From: Isoetes taiwanensis
Taxonomy: Eukaryota > Streptophyta > Lycopodiopsida > Isoetales > Isoetaceae
Reading direction: 5' to 3'
DNA length: 64,000 nt
Assembly: GCA_021234155.1 (NCBI GenBank)
Contig: JAJEKV010000030.1
Span: 7,189,890 to 7,253,889, forward strand
Shown here: in pieces, positions 10,307 to 20,997 of the stretch
Layout: each line of letters starts with the position of its first letter
How positions within the stretch are numbered: the first letter of the stretch is position 1
Position numbers and translations under genes: made by a program
Notes under the pieces: generated by a model
Databases searched by the model: none
The model's input: the letters and a program-made list of their open reading frames with translations, nothing else
What the model was told of the DNA's origin: nothing

Positions 10307-12212
10307 ATGGCTGGTGAAGGAATCATCCCACAGCAAAAGCTGAAATGGCTGGCGGAAAATGTCACTGCAGATGACTGGAACAGTGTTTGGTCTGAGCCAT
10401 TCGAAAAAGGCAAAATCAAAATCTACTTTGTTCGCCCTCATTTGAAGCAGAAATTGGACGGCTTGATCGATTTCTTGTATGGAGATGGAGGTGTCCCGAA
10501 TAATGAATTGAGGAAGCTAGTAGCATTATCATTTGCATGGGAAAACTGTAGTCGGGCAGAGCATAACCCTGAGGCTCATCGGGTTGATTGGGATGCTTAC
10601 AAGAAACAGGTCAATGTTTTGTCCAAGAGAAAAAGGGATGACATTGATGTTAAAAAAGAAGATGTTAAAAGGATCAAACCTACAGTTCCTTCATGCCAAA
10701 GTACACCTCTAGCTTCAGGCAGATCAACACCTCAACTTGAATTTAAGGGGAAAGCAGGTCAGTCTTCTGAGTTTGCTGTTTCCAATTTAAGTTTCAACAT
10801 TTCTTTGATTGAAGAGGAGGTTAGTAAGTTGGAAACAGATTTAGACAAATGTACAACTGATCTGGTAAAAATAATTAGTACCATTGACGTAGATAAGAAC
10901 TCTTTAGCAAGGGAAGAGCGGATGATTGAGCATGTAAAGAACGAGATAGCAAGAATGGAGAATGAGTTGTCTGCTTTGAATGCCAAAGCAGACAATAATG
11001 ATGGAGACTTGAAGCAGATGGAAGAGTTAAAGCAAAAAATAAGTGGTGAAGTATATTTTTGCTCTAAACTGGAGGCTTGCCTTCCAAAGGTTAGTGTTGA
11101 AGCATTACAGGAGAAGGAAAAAAAGGAAAGATTAAAAACTTCACTGGAATTCAGATTACAGGAAAGCAGGAATTGCTTAGAAGCTGGTAGACAATTGATG
11201 GCAGATATATCAAAAATGTCTATCATAACGATGAAAAGCAGGTTGCCTGGTTTCATGGAAGATGCATATGCTGCATGTGGATTGGTCTTCAATCCAAAAT
11301 ATAAATTGAGTATGGCATTACCATGTGAACATGTCTATCACTTGGCATGCTGCATGCCTTTGTATGAAAAGAAGACATGCTTCAGGTGTTTGAAGGAAGT
11401 TCCCAGGGAAGTATTTGTGGAACTTGGTCTAGAGGTTGCAGGTGAAGCAGACTTGCAGATTCAGGCAGGCAGTGCATTTGAGGTAGGCACTAGTAGTGCA
11501 TTTGCTTCACCTGATAAGTTTTCCAATGTTGTCACACCTGTGGCTTCACCTGCTTTATTATTTAATAAAGTACCTGTGGCACCTGTGGCTTCACCTGTTT
11601 CTGAGTCACCAAAAAATGTTGGTTCTACTGCATCAGCTCAAGTGTCACCAAGTCCAGTAAGGAAAGCTGTAGAAGCTTTGCAGAAGGTAAGACTTTGATA
11701 CTTCTTATTTGTGTTTTAATTAATTTAATCTCATTTAAATTGATTTGTGTTCTAAGTAGCAAAGTTCTGTAATTCAGATTAGTAAGGGGCCAGCAAAAAG
11801 AAGGATAAAACGTTCACGTATTGTTGAGAGTAGTTCAGAAGAATATTATGAACAACATGTACAAAAGGTTCCTGCAATTGGCATAAAGACCAGGTTGAGG
11901 AGTGCAACTGCAGGAGAAAGTTCTACTGCTGCAAATGTAGATGTTCAAGTAAGCAGTGATGAAGAACAAGCAAATGAAGATGCTGTTGATGCTGAAGTTG
12001 CTAAAGATGCTGTTGATAAAGGTAAGGGTAAGGGTGAAGCAGTAGTTGAAATGGAGGTAGCAACAACAAAAGTCAAAAAGAAGATGGGGAGACCCTCAAA
12101 GAAGCTGCCACCTCAAGCACCAAAGCAAATAGGTGATCAAGTTGATATGATTGTGAAAATGTTAAATGGTAGTTCAGGTTCTGTTTCTCAGTATATCAAG
12201 TCATTGAGTTAG
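10307..12212 (+). CDS. Transposon-borne protein with coiled coil, RING-like zinc finger and AT-hook
   Basis: Two exons, 10307-11686 and 11778-12212, joined in phase through a GTAAGA donor and a TTCAG acceptor; about 604 residues. The ATG at 10307 is preferred because the upstream in-frame part lacks a better ATG and is pyrimidine-rich like a leader. Layout: a basic N-terminal region with KRKRDD (likely nuclear localisation), a long predicted coiled coil (about residues 165-305), then a Cys/His cluster at about 324-363 (CGLVF, PCEHVYHLACC, KTCFRC) resembling a degenerate RING/PHD-type finger, then a low-complexity Pro/Ala/Ser/Val region. The second exon is acidic and ends with KKMGRPSKK, an AT-hook-like DNA-binding motif. 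Inference: a DNA-binding, perhaps ubiquitin- or SUMO-ligase-like accessory protein of the transposon. The frame is fully open, so this module is better kept than the transposase. No exact family is recognised. Confidence 0.72.
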
Positions 12213-12369
12213 TTTCAGAATATAACATATTGTAGTGTATGTGAAATACTGTTTTAATTGTTTTATGTTATTTGAGAACATTGTTTGAATATTGTAATTC
12301 TGTTTTCTTTAATTAATGACTTCTTTTAATTCATGTTTAAGTCATGTTGATGTTTAAGTTTCTTTTTTT

Positions 12370-13155
12370 ATGAATGTTGCAGAGGATTTAGAAAAGAAAA
12401 AACTTGTCATCTTAGACATTAATGGAGTTTTGGTCAACACCTTCCAAAAAAGAGCAAGAGTAAAGATTCCACCAGGGCTGAAGAAGTATTACACAGGCAG
12501 GAAAGTGGTTATTTTGCGACCTCTTCTACAAGAGTTCTTGGATTTCTGTTTTGAAAGATTTGAAGTTGGGATTTGGTCTAGCATGATGAAGCACAACATC
12601 ATACAAATCCTTAATAGTATTCTGCCAGCACACTACATTGCTAAATTCAAATACATATGGGGTCAGAATGAATGTGAGGAAATGCCTTTTATGTTTCCAG
12701 GCAATGCAACCAAACCAGTATTTATGAAGCCAATTGTCAAAATTTACACAGCTTTTAATGATGTAGAGGATGTTGTGCTTGTGGATGACTCTTTGTACAA
12801 GACTTTCTTGTCTCCACCAGACACATGCTTAATAGTTGAGAGCTTTGACAATGAGGAAAATGATAAGGTATTCAACTACATAAAAGCATGTTTGCACACT
12901 TGGCTTCATTCAAAGAATCCTCAAAAGTGGCAGCTTCATGTTGATGTGGTCAAGGAAGTAGACATCAACATACTCAAACTTGATGTTGACCACTTGAAAG
13001 AACTTGCAAGATGGAAAGTAACAATTGAGGGAAGCATGCAATTGGTGAAAGATATTGTTGGTGTTGCAGCTGATATTGTTGTAGATAAACAGGAGGAAGC
13101 TGCAAGAGAAGAAACAACCCACATTGAAGATCAGACCCACGTTAAAGATCATTAA
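12370..13155 (+). CDS. FCP1-like HAD phosphatase domain protein carried by element F
   Basis: Open frame of 261 residues. It shows the layout of the FCP1/SCP (NLI-interacting factor) branch of HAD phosphatases, which remove phosphate from Ser/Thr, classically in the RNA polymerase II C-terminal repeat: motif I KLVILDINGVLVNT near the N-terminus, RPLLQEFLDFCFERFEVGIWSS (motif II region) and DVVLVDDS (motif III with the DD pair). The usual motif I is DxDxT; here the second Asp is Asn and Thr is Val, so catalysis may be altered or lost. The last 60 residues are a charged tail. The gene lies 157 bp after the stop of the RING-like gene, on the same strand. A TTGCAG just after the ATG looks like a splice acceptor, so this could be a late exon of a longer transcript rather than its own gene. 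Confidence 0.75.
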   Translation: MNVAEDLEKKKLVILDINGVLVNTFQKRARVKIPPGLKKYYTGRKVVILRPLLQEFLDFCFERFEVGIWSSMMKHNIIQILNSILPAHYIAKFKYIWGQNECEEMPFMFPGNATKPVFMKPIVKIYTAFNDVEDVVLVDDSLYKTFLSPPDTCLIVESFDNEENDKVFNYIKACLHTWLHSKNPQKWQLHVDVVKEVDINILKLDVDHLKELARWKVTIEGSMQLVKDIVGVAADIVVDKQEEAAREETTHIEDQTHVKDH

Positions 13156-13676
13156 GAACTTCAATGTAACTTAAGAACTTCATGTAACTTAAGATGTAAC
13201 TTAAGATATAACAGCTGTTTCTTTGTGAAGACTGGATATGAGTACATAGCTGTACACTTTTGTAACAGAGCGGATATCAATGTAAATTCAAGGTTTCAGG
13301 CATTTACCTACACTTGTGCAGATTCTTGAGTTGTCTTCATTTGTAAACTTGCAATCTATTTTCCATGTGCCAACTGAAGAGACTAAAACAGATAGTGCAA
13401 ATATACACTTACCAGACGTTCATCAAGTCTGTAATAGTTAACTAAAAACAGAAAGTATGTAAGCAGACAAAGCATAAGTATCAAAAGCAGACCTAGCAGC
13501 TTTTCTTTTAAAATTGTGAGGACAAGGAACATTTGTGCAGCAAAGAATTTGTTAGATTTCATTGATAACGAATTATAAAGAGTATAAGAAAGAATATGGC
13601 AGGAAAGAGCCAGTGTACATCTAAAAATTCAACTTCTGCTTCTTCGAAGCAAAAGCAGAAAAAACGGGCAGCAGTA
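13156..13676. other. Convergent 3' region of element F
   Basis: Non-coding stretch between the FCP1-like gene (plus) and the transposase-like gene (minus). It starts with a short tandem repeat of ATGTAACTTAAGA (13164-13210), which may serve 3'-end formation for the plus-strand genes. I see no gene. Confidence 0.5.
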
Positions 13677-16399
13677 TTAGCACTCTACTGGAAGGGATGC
13701 CATAACTTTTTGGCATGTCTCTTCAGTCATCTTGAAACTGTTGTTATCAAGATTCTCCATATCAAACTTCACCTGTCTGATAAGGTGGCTATACAAACTA
13801 GCAACTGGCTTGTCCAATAGCAACTCAAATTGGAGTGCATCTGTTTGCTTGTAGTAATGGCCAGAAACTATAACTTCTCCTACACCAAATGCAGTACCCC
13901 AAGCATCTTCATATGTATCTAACAATGTATGTTTAGTCTCTGTACACCTAAGAACATAAAAGTCAACTCCCTCATCATCTTCTGGATGTGCATTTACAGA
14001 AAAGTTATCTCCAACTTCTAGAAGAGAACTAAGGTCATCTTCTTCTTCATCTTCTTCTTCTTCCCCCTAGTCTTCATCCTCAACTTGTTTTGCTGTGGAT
14101 GTTTCTCCAGCAACAGATTTCATCTTTGGTTTCAGATCTACTGTGAACCATGCTTCCAAACGTGCTTTGTTCGTGCAATCATCCCTTTTACCATGAAAGC
14201 AATAGGAACAATAGCAAGAGAGGCACATGTAAGCAACTTTTGCAGGGTTCTTTTTGTCACATGGTTTGATGCAATGAAGTTTAGAGCTCCCACATAGTGT
14301 TTTCCACTCCTTCCTTTTAGATTTGTCTATACTTTGGGGATCAATATTCCAAAAGAACCTGCAATATAAAACAGATTCATACAACTTCAAATCTAAGAAA
14401 AATCTAAGAAAAAACAAGAATTTACCTTCTTATATGAGGGTCTGGTGGATTGATCATCATGTACCAGTTCATAAAATCCACAATGTCTTTGGCACGCTCC
14501 AATTTCCAGGCCTCATACTTCAATTGCTCTCTTGCCAAAATCCTTTTCAATATTGCACCTTATCCATCATGTTCTCCTTTGCCATGAGAACTGGCAAAGA
14601 AATTCCACTCATACTCAATTCCTTCACTACACACATAGTTCCTTCCTAAATACCAGAAAGGCCTTGCTCCTTTAAACTGGGATGTGCAACCATCACTCCA
14701 AAAAATTTGTTTCTTGTACTCAATGTTATGTGCTCTAAGCCAGTCAGCATGTACTTTCAAGCAATGTTGTACAAACTCAGTGCTACGCTCCCTGTCATCT
14801 GAAATATAAAAGGCACTTTCTTTATAATTCTCCTCTGATTAGTGCTGATGGTCTCCTGACTTGTCTTCTTCTTTCTTTTCAGCTTATCCCACTCTGCTTC
14901 TCTTTTCTCTGCCTCTTTAACTTCCCTCTCCTCTATCTCAGCTTGGGTTGCATGTCTATATGTGATATGAACCAGAATTGAGGCCAGGTCCATGTGCAAC
15001 CATAATTTCAGCCCACAATCCTTGCATGCCAACTGCAGACATTGATGTTTGTGCCATTCTTCATCTTCTTCTTTAGAGCAGACCATTTGCCTCCAAAAAT
15101 CACTAGTGGATTTATAAACATCATTCTTTGTGCACCCCATTTGAATCTGTTCTGATTTTGTTGAGTGCTTGCATCTCATACTCAAAGTGCATGTGATATT
15201 GGCAGCAACAGGTCTCTCTTTCTTTTAAACGCCTCACAAAAGATGGCTTCAGCAATTCAAATGTGCGCTGTGAAATCTTCATTTCATTGAATTCCTTTTT
15301 GAAGGCCATGTAAAATTGCAACTATAAACAAAGCAGAAATACAGAGTTCCAAAAAAAATTAAAAGCAAAGCAAGTGAGGAGGAAGGAGAACTGCCCCAAA
15401 GAGACAGCGATACCTCGACACTCCACAACACACTCACAGAAAAACTGCAACTCTACTGCTGTACAAACCGACCATCACCATCTACAACATCCAAGAAGTC
15501 CCGCCAAATGGCAAACTTCCGCTCTACCAATCCCGGGAACACCAGAAAGCTTTGAAATAGTTTGTACCATTCCTTTAATATATTGACGACACAGTTCTTC
15601 AAAAATAAAAATAAAAATAAAAGCAGCAATCTAGTAAAACAAAACAAGCGGTAAAACATATAAAGCATACTAATTACCTGAGAAATTTCAAGCAGTTGTA
15701 TTGGATGATCAATTCTTTCACCATCTTTTGTAATAAACTTTCTCACATGCTTCCTGTATGGTGAGACTCTTGTGTTTTCTGTCCAGAACTTGTAAACAGA
15801 ATTCTTAACCTCATCAGTTATTGCATCTGATCTCTTTTTCCTTGAAAACATTGACCACGGACCACATTCTTGTTCTGCCATTACTCTTCTTCTTAGTTCT
15901 TTTGCAATAACATTTTTCTTGATACATGAAGAAGGCGTGCAACTGCAGACTAGTTGGTTTTGTTTGCTGTTGAAGATACCATTTGCAATGTGGACTTTCT
16001 TGCTTGCATTATATCTGTCTTCCTTAGTTTCTTTTGCTGATTGAGTGTCTCTTGAACATTCCTAATGACATTCTTCATGATCTTGCTTTGATCATGATCA
16101 ACAAAATCCACCTCTAGTGGCAATTTCTTCTTCACTCTCTTCACAAATCTGTGCACCACCAGTGCCTTATCCCCTTCTTTCAAAGGCTTTGTGATATAAT
16201 TGAAATAATCGTCCAAACTCTTGGACAATTCTTGAAGCCTTCTCGCACTCAAGCCGTTGTCAACTTGAGGCTGGATATTTTCTTTCTCCCTCTCCATATC
16301 TCTTTTCCGTTGTCTAGATTGCCTTCTTCTCTCGGCTTGAATTTCCCGGAAAATTTGAAGTCCCTTTTCTTCATCTAAATCTGATGCTGATTGATCCAT
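13677..16399 (-). pseudogene. DDE-type transposase-like gene of element F, broken
   Basis: Multi-exon gene on the minus strand. Readable pieces in order: an N-terminal basic helical part (16399-15950), a part starting around 15940 with GPWSMFSRKKRSDAITDEV, a Cys/His part (CCCQYHMHFEYEMQALNK at 15260-15170; then CLQLACKDCGLKL near 15000), a core with FWSDGCTSQFKGARPFWYLG and WNFFASSHGKGEHDG (14690-14565), a Cys-rich segment (CLSCYCSYCFHGKRDDC near 14210), and a C-terminal part (DTYEDAWGTAFGVGEVIVSG, LLLDKPVASLYSHLIRQVKF) ending at 13677. The SDGxxSQFK plus SHGKGxxDG pair is, as I recall, shared by a family of transposon-derived proteins in animals and plants. I read it as the catalytic core by inference. 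In-frame stops at 14560-14562 and 14067-14069 and a frame change near 15150 break the gene; 15330-15660 may be extra sequence. Confidence 0.7.
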
Positions 16400-16696
16400 T
16401 TAGAATCGTGTTGTACAGAGAATTGTGTTGTACAAAGAAACCGTGCTGTACAAAGAAAATTCTGTTCAGGGGTACAACACCGGATCATGCTTCCCGCCAT
16501 AGCCAAATCCTATTAACTCTCCACGCCATCTCACAACAACCCCGCCAAATTGATTCTGTACCGAATTTGATTTTGCGGGTAGCCATGTCATCGATCCGGG
16601 AGCAATTTGCTAAAAACGGATCATCGCGTTCCCGCTCTCCAAGCACCTCCAAGCACAGCGGACCAAGCACGAAAAGCAGCGCGTCCGGACGGGTGC
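16400..16696 (-). promoter_or_regulatory. Upstream region of the transposase-like gene
   Basis: Between the first ATG (16399) and the right inverted repeat. It contains three close copies of TGTACARAGAA/TTGTACAGAG around 16410-16460 and a GC-richer block next to the inverted repeat. Probably promoter and transposase binding region (inference). Confidence 0.4.
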
Positions 16697-16726
16697 TTTT
16701 GTACCCTAATATCTAACTTAGACCCA
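16697..16726 (-). repeat. Right terminal inverted repeat of element F
   Basis: Reverse complement matches 10011-10040 with one mismatch; it ends ...CTTAGACCCA next to resumed LTR sequence. Confidence 0.85.
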
Positions 16727-18126
16727 TGTACAACTAACCTCTCCCCCCCCGCCAAATGGCAATACCCCATTTGATCCCTTCTAACCTAACCCTAAAAGTT
16801 CATATATAAGGAACTAAAGGGGAAACCCTAAACCTTTATTCTTTCGCAATTAGGGTTTCCCTGAGCCATTCCGGCCAAGCCAAGACCCTAGTTCGCATTG
16901 CCAGGCATCAAAAAGCTGCACTTGCACAACAAATCTTCCAGGAGCAGCCGCCTTCAGCCTGAACGAAGGCATGGACGCATTCCGAGGAGCTGGAGCGAGT
17001 CAGGGATCAGGTAAATGGTTATTCTGTTGTGCAATGCCGACTTTTAGTCCGGCAATGAGCTGGTTTAGCATGTTAGTTCAACCTTAGAGGCCTTATAGAT
17101 CCTGAGATCACCAGCTCTAACAAAAGAACCTAACTACGGATGTTTAAGTAGATAGATTAGATGTTATTCTACATTTCAGTTCTTTGATGATGATGGTGAT
17201 TTCACTCTATGTTCTCCTATGTATTGGGAAGGGAAGTAGAGACCCTAAAAGCCTCTGTAGCAGATGATCCTAGATAGCCTCATTAATTCCCAATTAATGC
17301 GGCCCGTGCACAGGAGCCCGCCTGGTTGTGGGTGGCGGGGCTAGACCGGTTGAATAAGGGGGACTTGTCCCATCATAGATTGATCCCTCTAGTGTGTAAA
17401 GCCTACCGGGGATCTTAGTGGGCTAGGCTTAATGGTTTGCCACTGCGTCTGGGCAAGGCATGAGCTCGACACCTCTTGGGTGATGCGTCACCTTCAATGG
17501 GGTTTAAGTCAAATACGGGCAGTGGCCCTCTAGCCGCCTGTGATGGGCATGCATGCCTCTGGAGGGGAGGTGACTCTCCTCCTGCCTCATCGGGACTGGG
17601 GAGATGCAACCCAGCAGTAGCCCCTTTGGCTATGCACTCGGCAGGCTACGGTCCGGTCCCAAGACTTTTCAACCTACTCTGCAAAGTGTGCACGGGAGGG
17701 GCGGATGGAGTGGACTACCCAACAGCCATGTTCTTATGCCAGCCCAATCCATTCGCCATGAATTCGGTCTGCATTGACTTCTGGAGACCCAAGCCATCAG
17801 TCGATCCCCCATGAGTTTGAGCTCTGGGTAGGATTCCCTTTGTTGTTCTTATTTATGTTGTTGTTATTACGCATGTTATGTTATAATGTATTCACCCTTC
17901 AAGGTGACTTTATTGATGTATTGATGTCATGTGCTCATGTTTATTCGCGCTTCCGCAGCCAGGTCGACCCAAAGGAAGACGGGGCAAATGACCCATCCAC
18001 TCTTCCTCACTGACCCAGTTCTTGGGATTGGCGTCAGGTGGATGGCCCCTGCCAGTTTGGCTGTCAGGGGGATGAACTCCGCCTTCTGATACGATGGGAA
18101 TCGTAGAGGAAGTAGGGGACGTCACA
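16727..18126 (+). repeat. 3' LTR of gypsy element C, right part
   Basis: Continuation of the LTR begun at 9865; without element F the LTR would be about 1.55 kb. A TATA-like CATATATAAGG is at about 16800, followed by an AAACCCTAAACC leader. Several blocks match LTR A, for example AGCCCCTTTGGCTATG. It ends GGGGACGTCACA at 18126, the inverted mirror of the LTR start TGTGACGT. Helitron-like coding sequence begins immediately after. Confidence 0.8.
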
Positions 18127-18694
18127 TTACCTCGTCTGCAGTGAGGGTGAGGAAGAACGTCGGGACGCCCCACTTGTTGACCATCGCAAGCAGATCTTTG
18201 AGGTGCTTCCTGTGGTATTCAGGGGTGTTTGGGATGTGCTTGGGGATTTTGTACTTGATGATGTGGCGTATGCAATTTTGCTCTGTGCAGTTGAGGTGTG
18301 TTGCTTTGTAGTGCTGGATATCCTTGTGGAGCGTCCTTGTCATTATGGACTTCGAGATGATGATTGATTGGCATATCTGGCACATCATTAGCAGGTATGG
18401 CTTGTACAGCGTGAAGGGGGAGAACAGGCAGGAGATTCACAGCTTTATGTAGGTGTTGCAGTCGGGGGGGCGTCGATGTATCCCGCCCTTCGGGGAACAG
18501 GAAGGGGAACATGCATGCTTCCAGTGTTACCGGTGTCTGCATGGTGCTGTGGTTGATGACGGTCCCTTCTGTCGTCGTCATTGTTGGCAGAATCTTGTTG
18601 TCGGTTTCCTGCCTCGGGGCGAGGGGCACAAGGTGGTATACTTCGTCTTGCTGGTAGGTGATGGGCATGTCTTGTATGTCGTCGTGTCGCAGAT
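18127..18694 (-). pseudogene. Helitron-like Rep/helicase protein fragment (right of gypsy C)
   Basis: Minus-strand coding remnant in two frames. One has ...QQDEVYHLVPLAPRQ and LEACMFPFLFPEGRD; after a frameshift near 18440 the other has MMCQICQSIIISKSI and ends WGVPTFFLTLTADEV. The last motif and the preceding helical region resemble the Helitron N-terminal (Rep-side) domain that precedes the HUH nuclease. The HUH motif itself would lie beyond 18127, where gypsy C has inserted, so it is not visible. The upstream part of the same gene is at 25422-25960, beyond the copia element. Confidence 0.65.
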
Positions 18695-18699
18695 GGATA
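18695..18699 (+). repeat. Target-site duplication of copia element, left copy
   Basis: GGATA, identical to 25417-25421 on the other side of the element. Confidence 0.85.
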
Positions 18700-19533
18700 T
18701 GTAAAAAATTTAGAGATAAGTATAAGAACAATTATTCACATAGAACAATGCAAATATTGTTTCATAGTAAATCATAATCTCACTATAACCTTTGGTCCTT
18801 AATGTCCATAGAACTTCTCATATCACATCTATTTCTAGATCAATCTCAAAGCTTTGACATAGTCACATAAGCAGACTTAGCTTTTCATTTCATATAGAAC
18901 CATGAGAACAAATAATAATTGATCACTGTTCACCTATTACTTCAATGGTTACTGTAGCAGTATGAATACAATTCACAAAACCTTCGATATTTGTTCTTTA
19001 CACAGACTGAGTCGATGTGCTCCCTATTGCTCAAACTGAGGTCTCACCTATTTTACAACTTAGTTATAATCTCAGCAGTCCAGGGGTGATGCCAGACTGC
19101 TAGCAAGTTTCCGAAAACAACCGGATCTTCATGTCTGGTTTGCATTGGACCGAGCCAATTCAAACCGAGTTTGGCTCCAAGCATCTCGTTATATCTTCGA
19201 ATATTCCTCTGTTTGATTTCAATGGTTCGCACTCCTAAATCAATGGTTAATCATTAACCATATAAACATAACATTTACTTAGGTCAAATGTTTCAACCTA
19301 AGAACTTCTTTACTTGCTCAGATCAAAATATGAACTTTGAACACACGTTTGTAGATCCCTGTTTGTCCTTCTGGTTTCAAAATTAGATCATTCCCCTGCC
19401 TAAATCATTCCTCTGCTTTCTCATTTATGCACGGATATTATATGTGTTTGTTTATTGAATTCACTTAAGATATAATAAGCAAATCCAATAAGATTATGAT
19501 ATGAACAACTTATGCTTGTCAATACTTCTCACA
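18700..19533 (-). repeat. 3' LTR of copia element
   Basis: Runs from TGTAAAAAATTTAG at 18700 to the complement of the LTR start at 19533. Compared with the 5' LTR it has an extra TTCT at 19525-19530. Confidence 0.9.
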
Positions 19534-19545
19534 TTCCCCTTTCAG
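19534..19545 (-). promoter_or_regulatory. Polypurine tract of copia element
   Basis: On the minus strand CTGAAAGGGGAA directly precedes the LTR start TGTG. Confidence 0.8.
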
Positions 19546-20162
19546 ATCATAATCTCTGATATCTTTGCAGTTCAATTCCTTAGCTAGTTTTGCAAACCTG
19601 ATACAACTTAAACCCTTTGTGAATATATCTGCCAACTGGTTTTCAGAACTTATATATTCAAGCTCTATGATCCCCTTATTTACCATTTCTCTAATAAAAT
19701 GCATTTCCGTCTCTATGTGTTTTGTCCTCTCGTGCATGACATGATTTTTGCATATAGCTATACAGCTCTGATTGTCACAGAAGAGAGTTGTTCCTTTATT
19801 TTGTATGATTCCTAGCTCACTCAGAAACCTCCTGCTCCAGATTATTTCCTTGCTTGCTAAAGTTGTAGCAACATATTCAGATTCTGCTGTAGATAATGCT
19901 ATGGATGATTGTTTTTTTGTTCTCCAACACACAGGACCACCACCAAACATTAGAACATATCCAGATGTTAACTTTCTCTCATCCAAATCTCCACACCAAT
20001 CTGCATCTGCATATGCCCTTAGTTCTAAATTATTTCCACAATATGCAATGTCTCTTGTTTTTGTTCCCTTTAGAAATCTCAAAACTTTCTTTGCTGCCCT
20101 CCAATGCTGTTTGCCTGGATCACTATTATATCTGCTCAAAACATTTACAATGTCATCGACAT

Positions 20163-20997
20163 TCTTGCACCAGACGAGCATGCATGATTGCATCGCGATA
20201 GCGAATCGACATTCTTGTTGGGGATCGCTACTTATTGAGCATGCATGCATTGCATCTCATTCGCATCCATGCATTCTTTGATCTCATCGCGGATCTTGGC
20301 TATTCATATCCTTTCATCTTCTTGGGGATCAATCTACTTATTGCTAGTAGTTCTTCATCGATGCGTTTTTCATCGGCGCTTTCTCATCTCTCGAATCGAC
20401 ATTCTTACGCACCATCCATGGCTCCCACCCTTCCCCATTTTTAATTGTTATTTCTTCATGTTTCATATTTGTTATAATTGTTATTTATATGTTCGTATTT
20501 GTAATAATTGTCGCGTGTGACCAGCCCTAAACTTTTTTCGAGGTGTAAATGTTGTTTTTTGTCGCGTGGCACGCGTGACCAGCCCCTCACTTTTCGAGGT
20601 TTTTTCTCTATTGGTTTTTCTGTTGGTGATGTGCAGGTCCAGGGGTGATGTGCGACTTTAGTATTCTCTGTGGAGCGTGGGTTTTTTTGTGGGAACGTTT
20701 AGCAGCCCTACGTTGTCCAAGCCCCTAGCCGAGATTTTATTGCTAGGGTTTTTCCTCGAAAACCCGAAAGGGCGGGGTTTTTTAATCCCGGCGATAAGCT
20801 CTCGGCAGGTACACTAGCCAACATCTGTAGCACACAATTTTATTTGGGGTCCAGGTGTTATAACTGGATATTCCCCATGTTTTTCATTTTTTGGGTAGCC
20901 TGCGATGTGCAGCTACCCACCCTATACCATTGTAGAAAAAGCTGCTGAGATGAATGAAAAGCCTATCTATCGGGATGTTGGTTTCATGCGAGTCGCA
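20163..20997 (+). repeat. Non-coding repeat R1, copy 1, inside copia RNase H region
   Basis: Copia coding sequence stops at about 20162 and resumes at 20998; joining the two sides restores the frame (ILA then VDDIVNVLS). The insert has no protein-like ORF. It carries CATGCATGCATTGCATC-type motifs at its left, a GC hairpin block (AACCCGAAAGGGCGGGGTT near 20763), a TTATAACTGGATATTCCC block and a right end ATGAATGAAAAGCC...CATGCGAGTCGCAG. The same blocks occur in reverse order and orientation at 38133-39335. It could be a SINE, a TRIM or the end of a larger element; its class is not clear to me. Confidence 0.8.

Larger units (their letters stand above)
10011..16726. mobile_element. DNA transposon F with ~30-bp terminal inverted repeats and three gene modules
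   Basis: The left end TGGGTCTAAGTTAGATATTG (continuing to 10040) is repeated as its reverse complement at 16697-16726 with one mismatch in 30 positions. The unit is 6716 bp and sits inside the LTR of gypsy C: LTR sequence runs up to 10010 and resumes at 16727. Inside are a RING-like/AT-hook gene and an FCP1-like gene on the plus strand and a transposase-like gene on the minus strand, converging near 13.2-13.7 kb. I could not find a clean target-site duplication: the left flank ends AAACATA and the right begins TGTACAA. The transposase-like gene has stops, so this copy is probably dead. I cannot name the superfamily; the transposase does not look like hAT, Mutator, CACTA or PIF. Confidence 0.85.
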
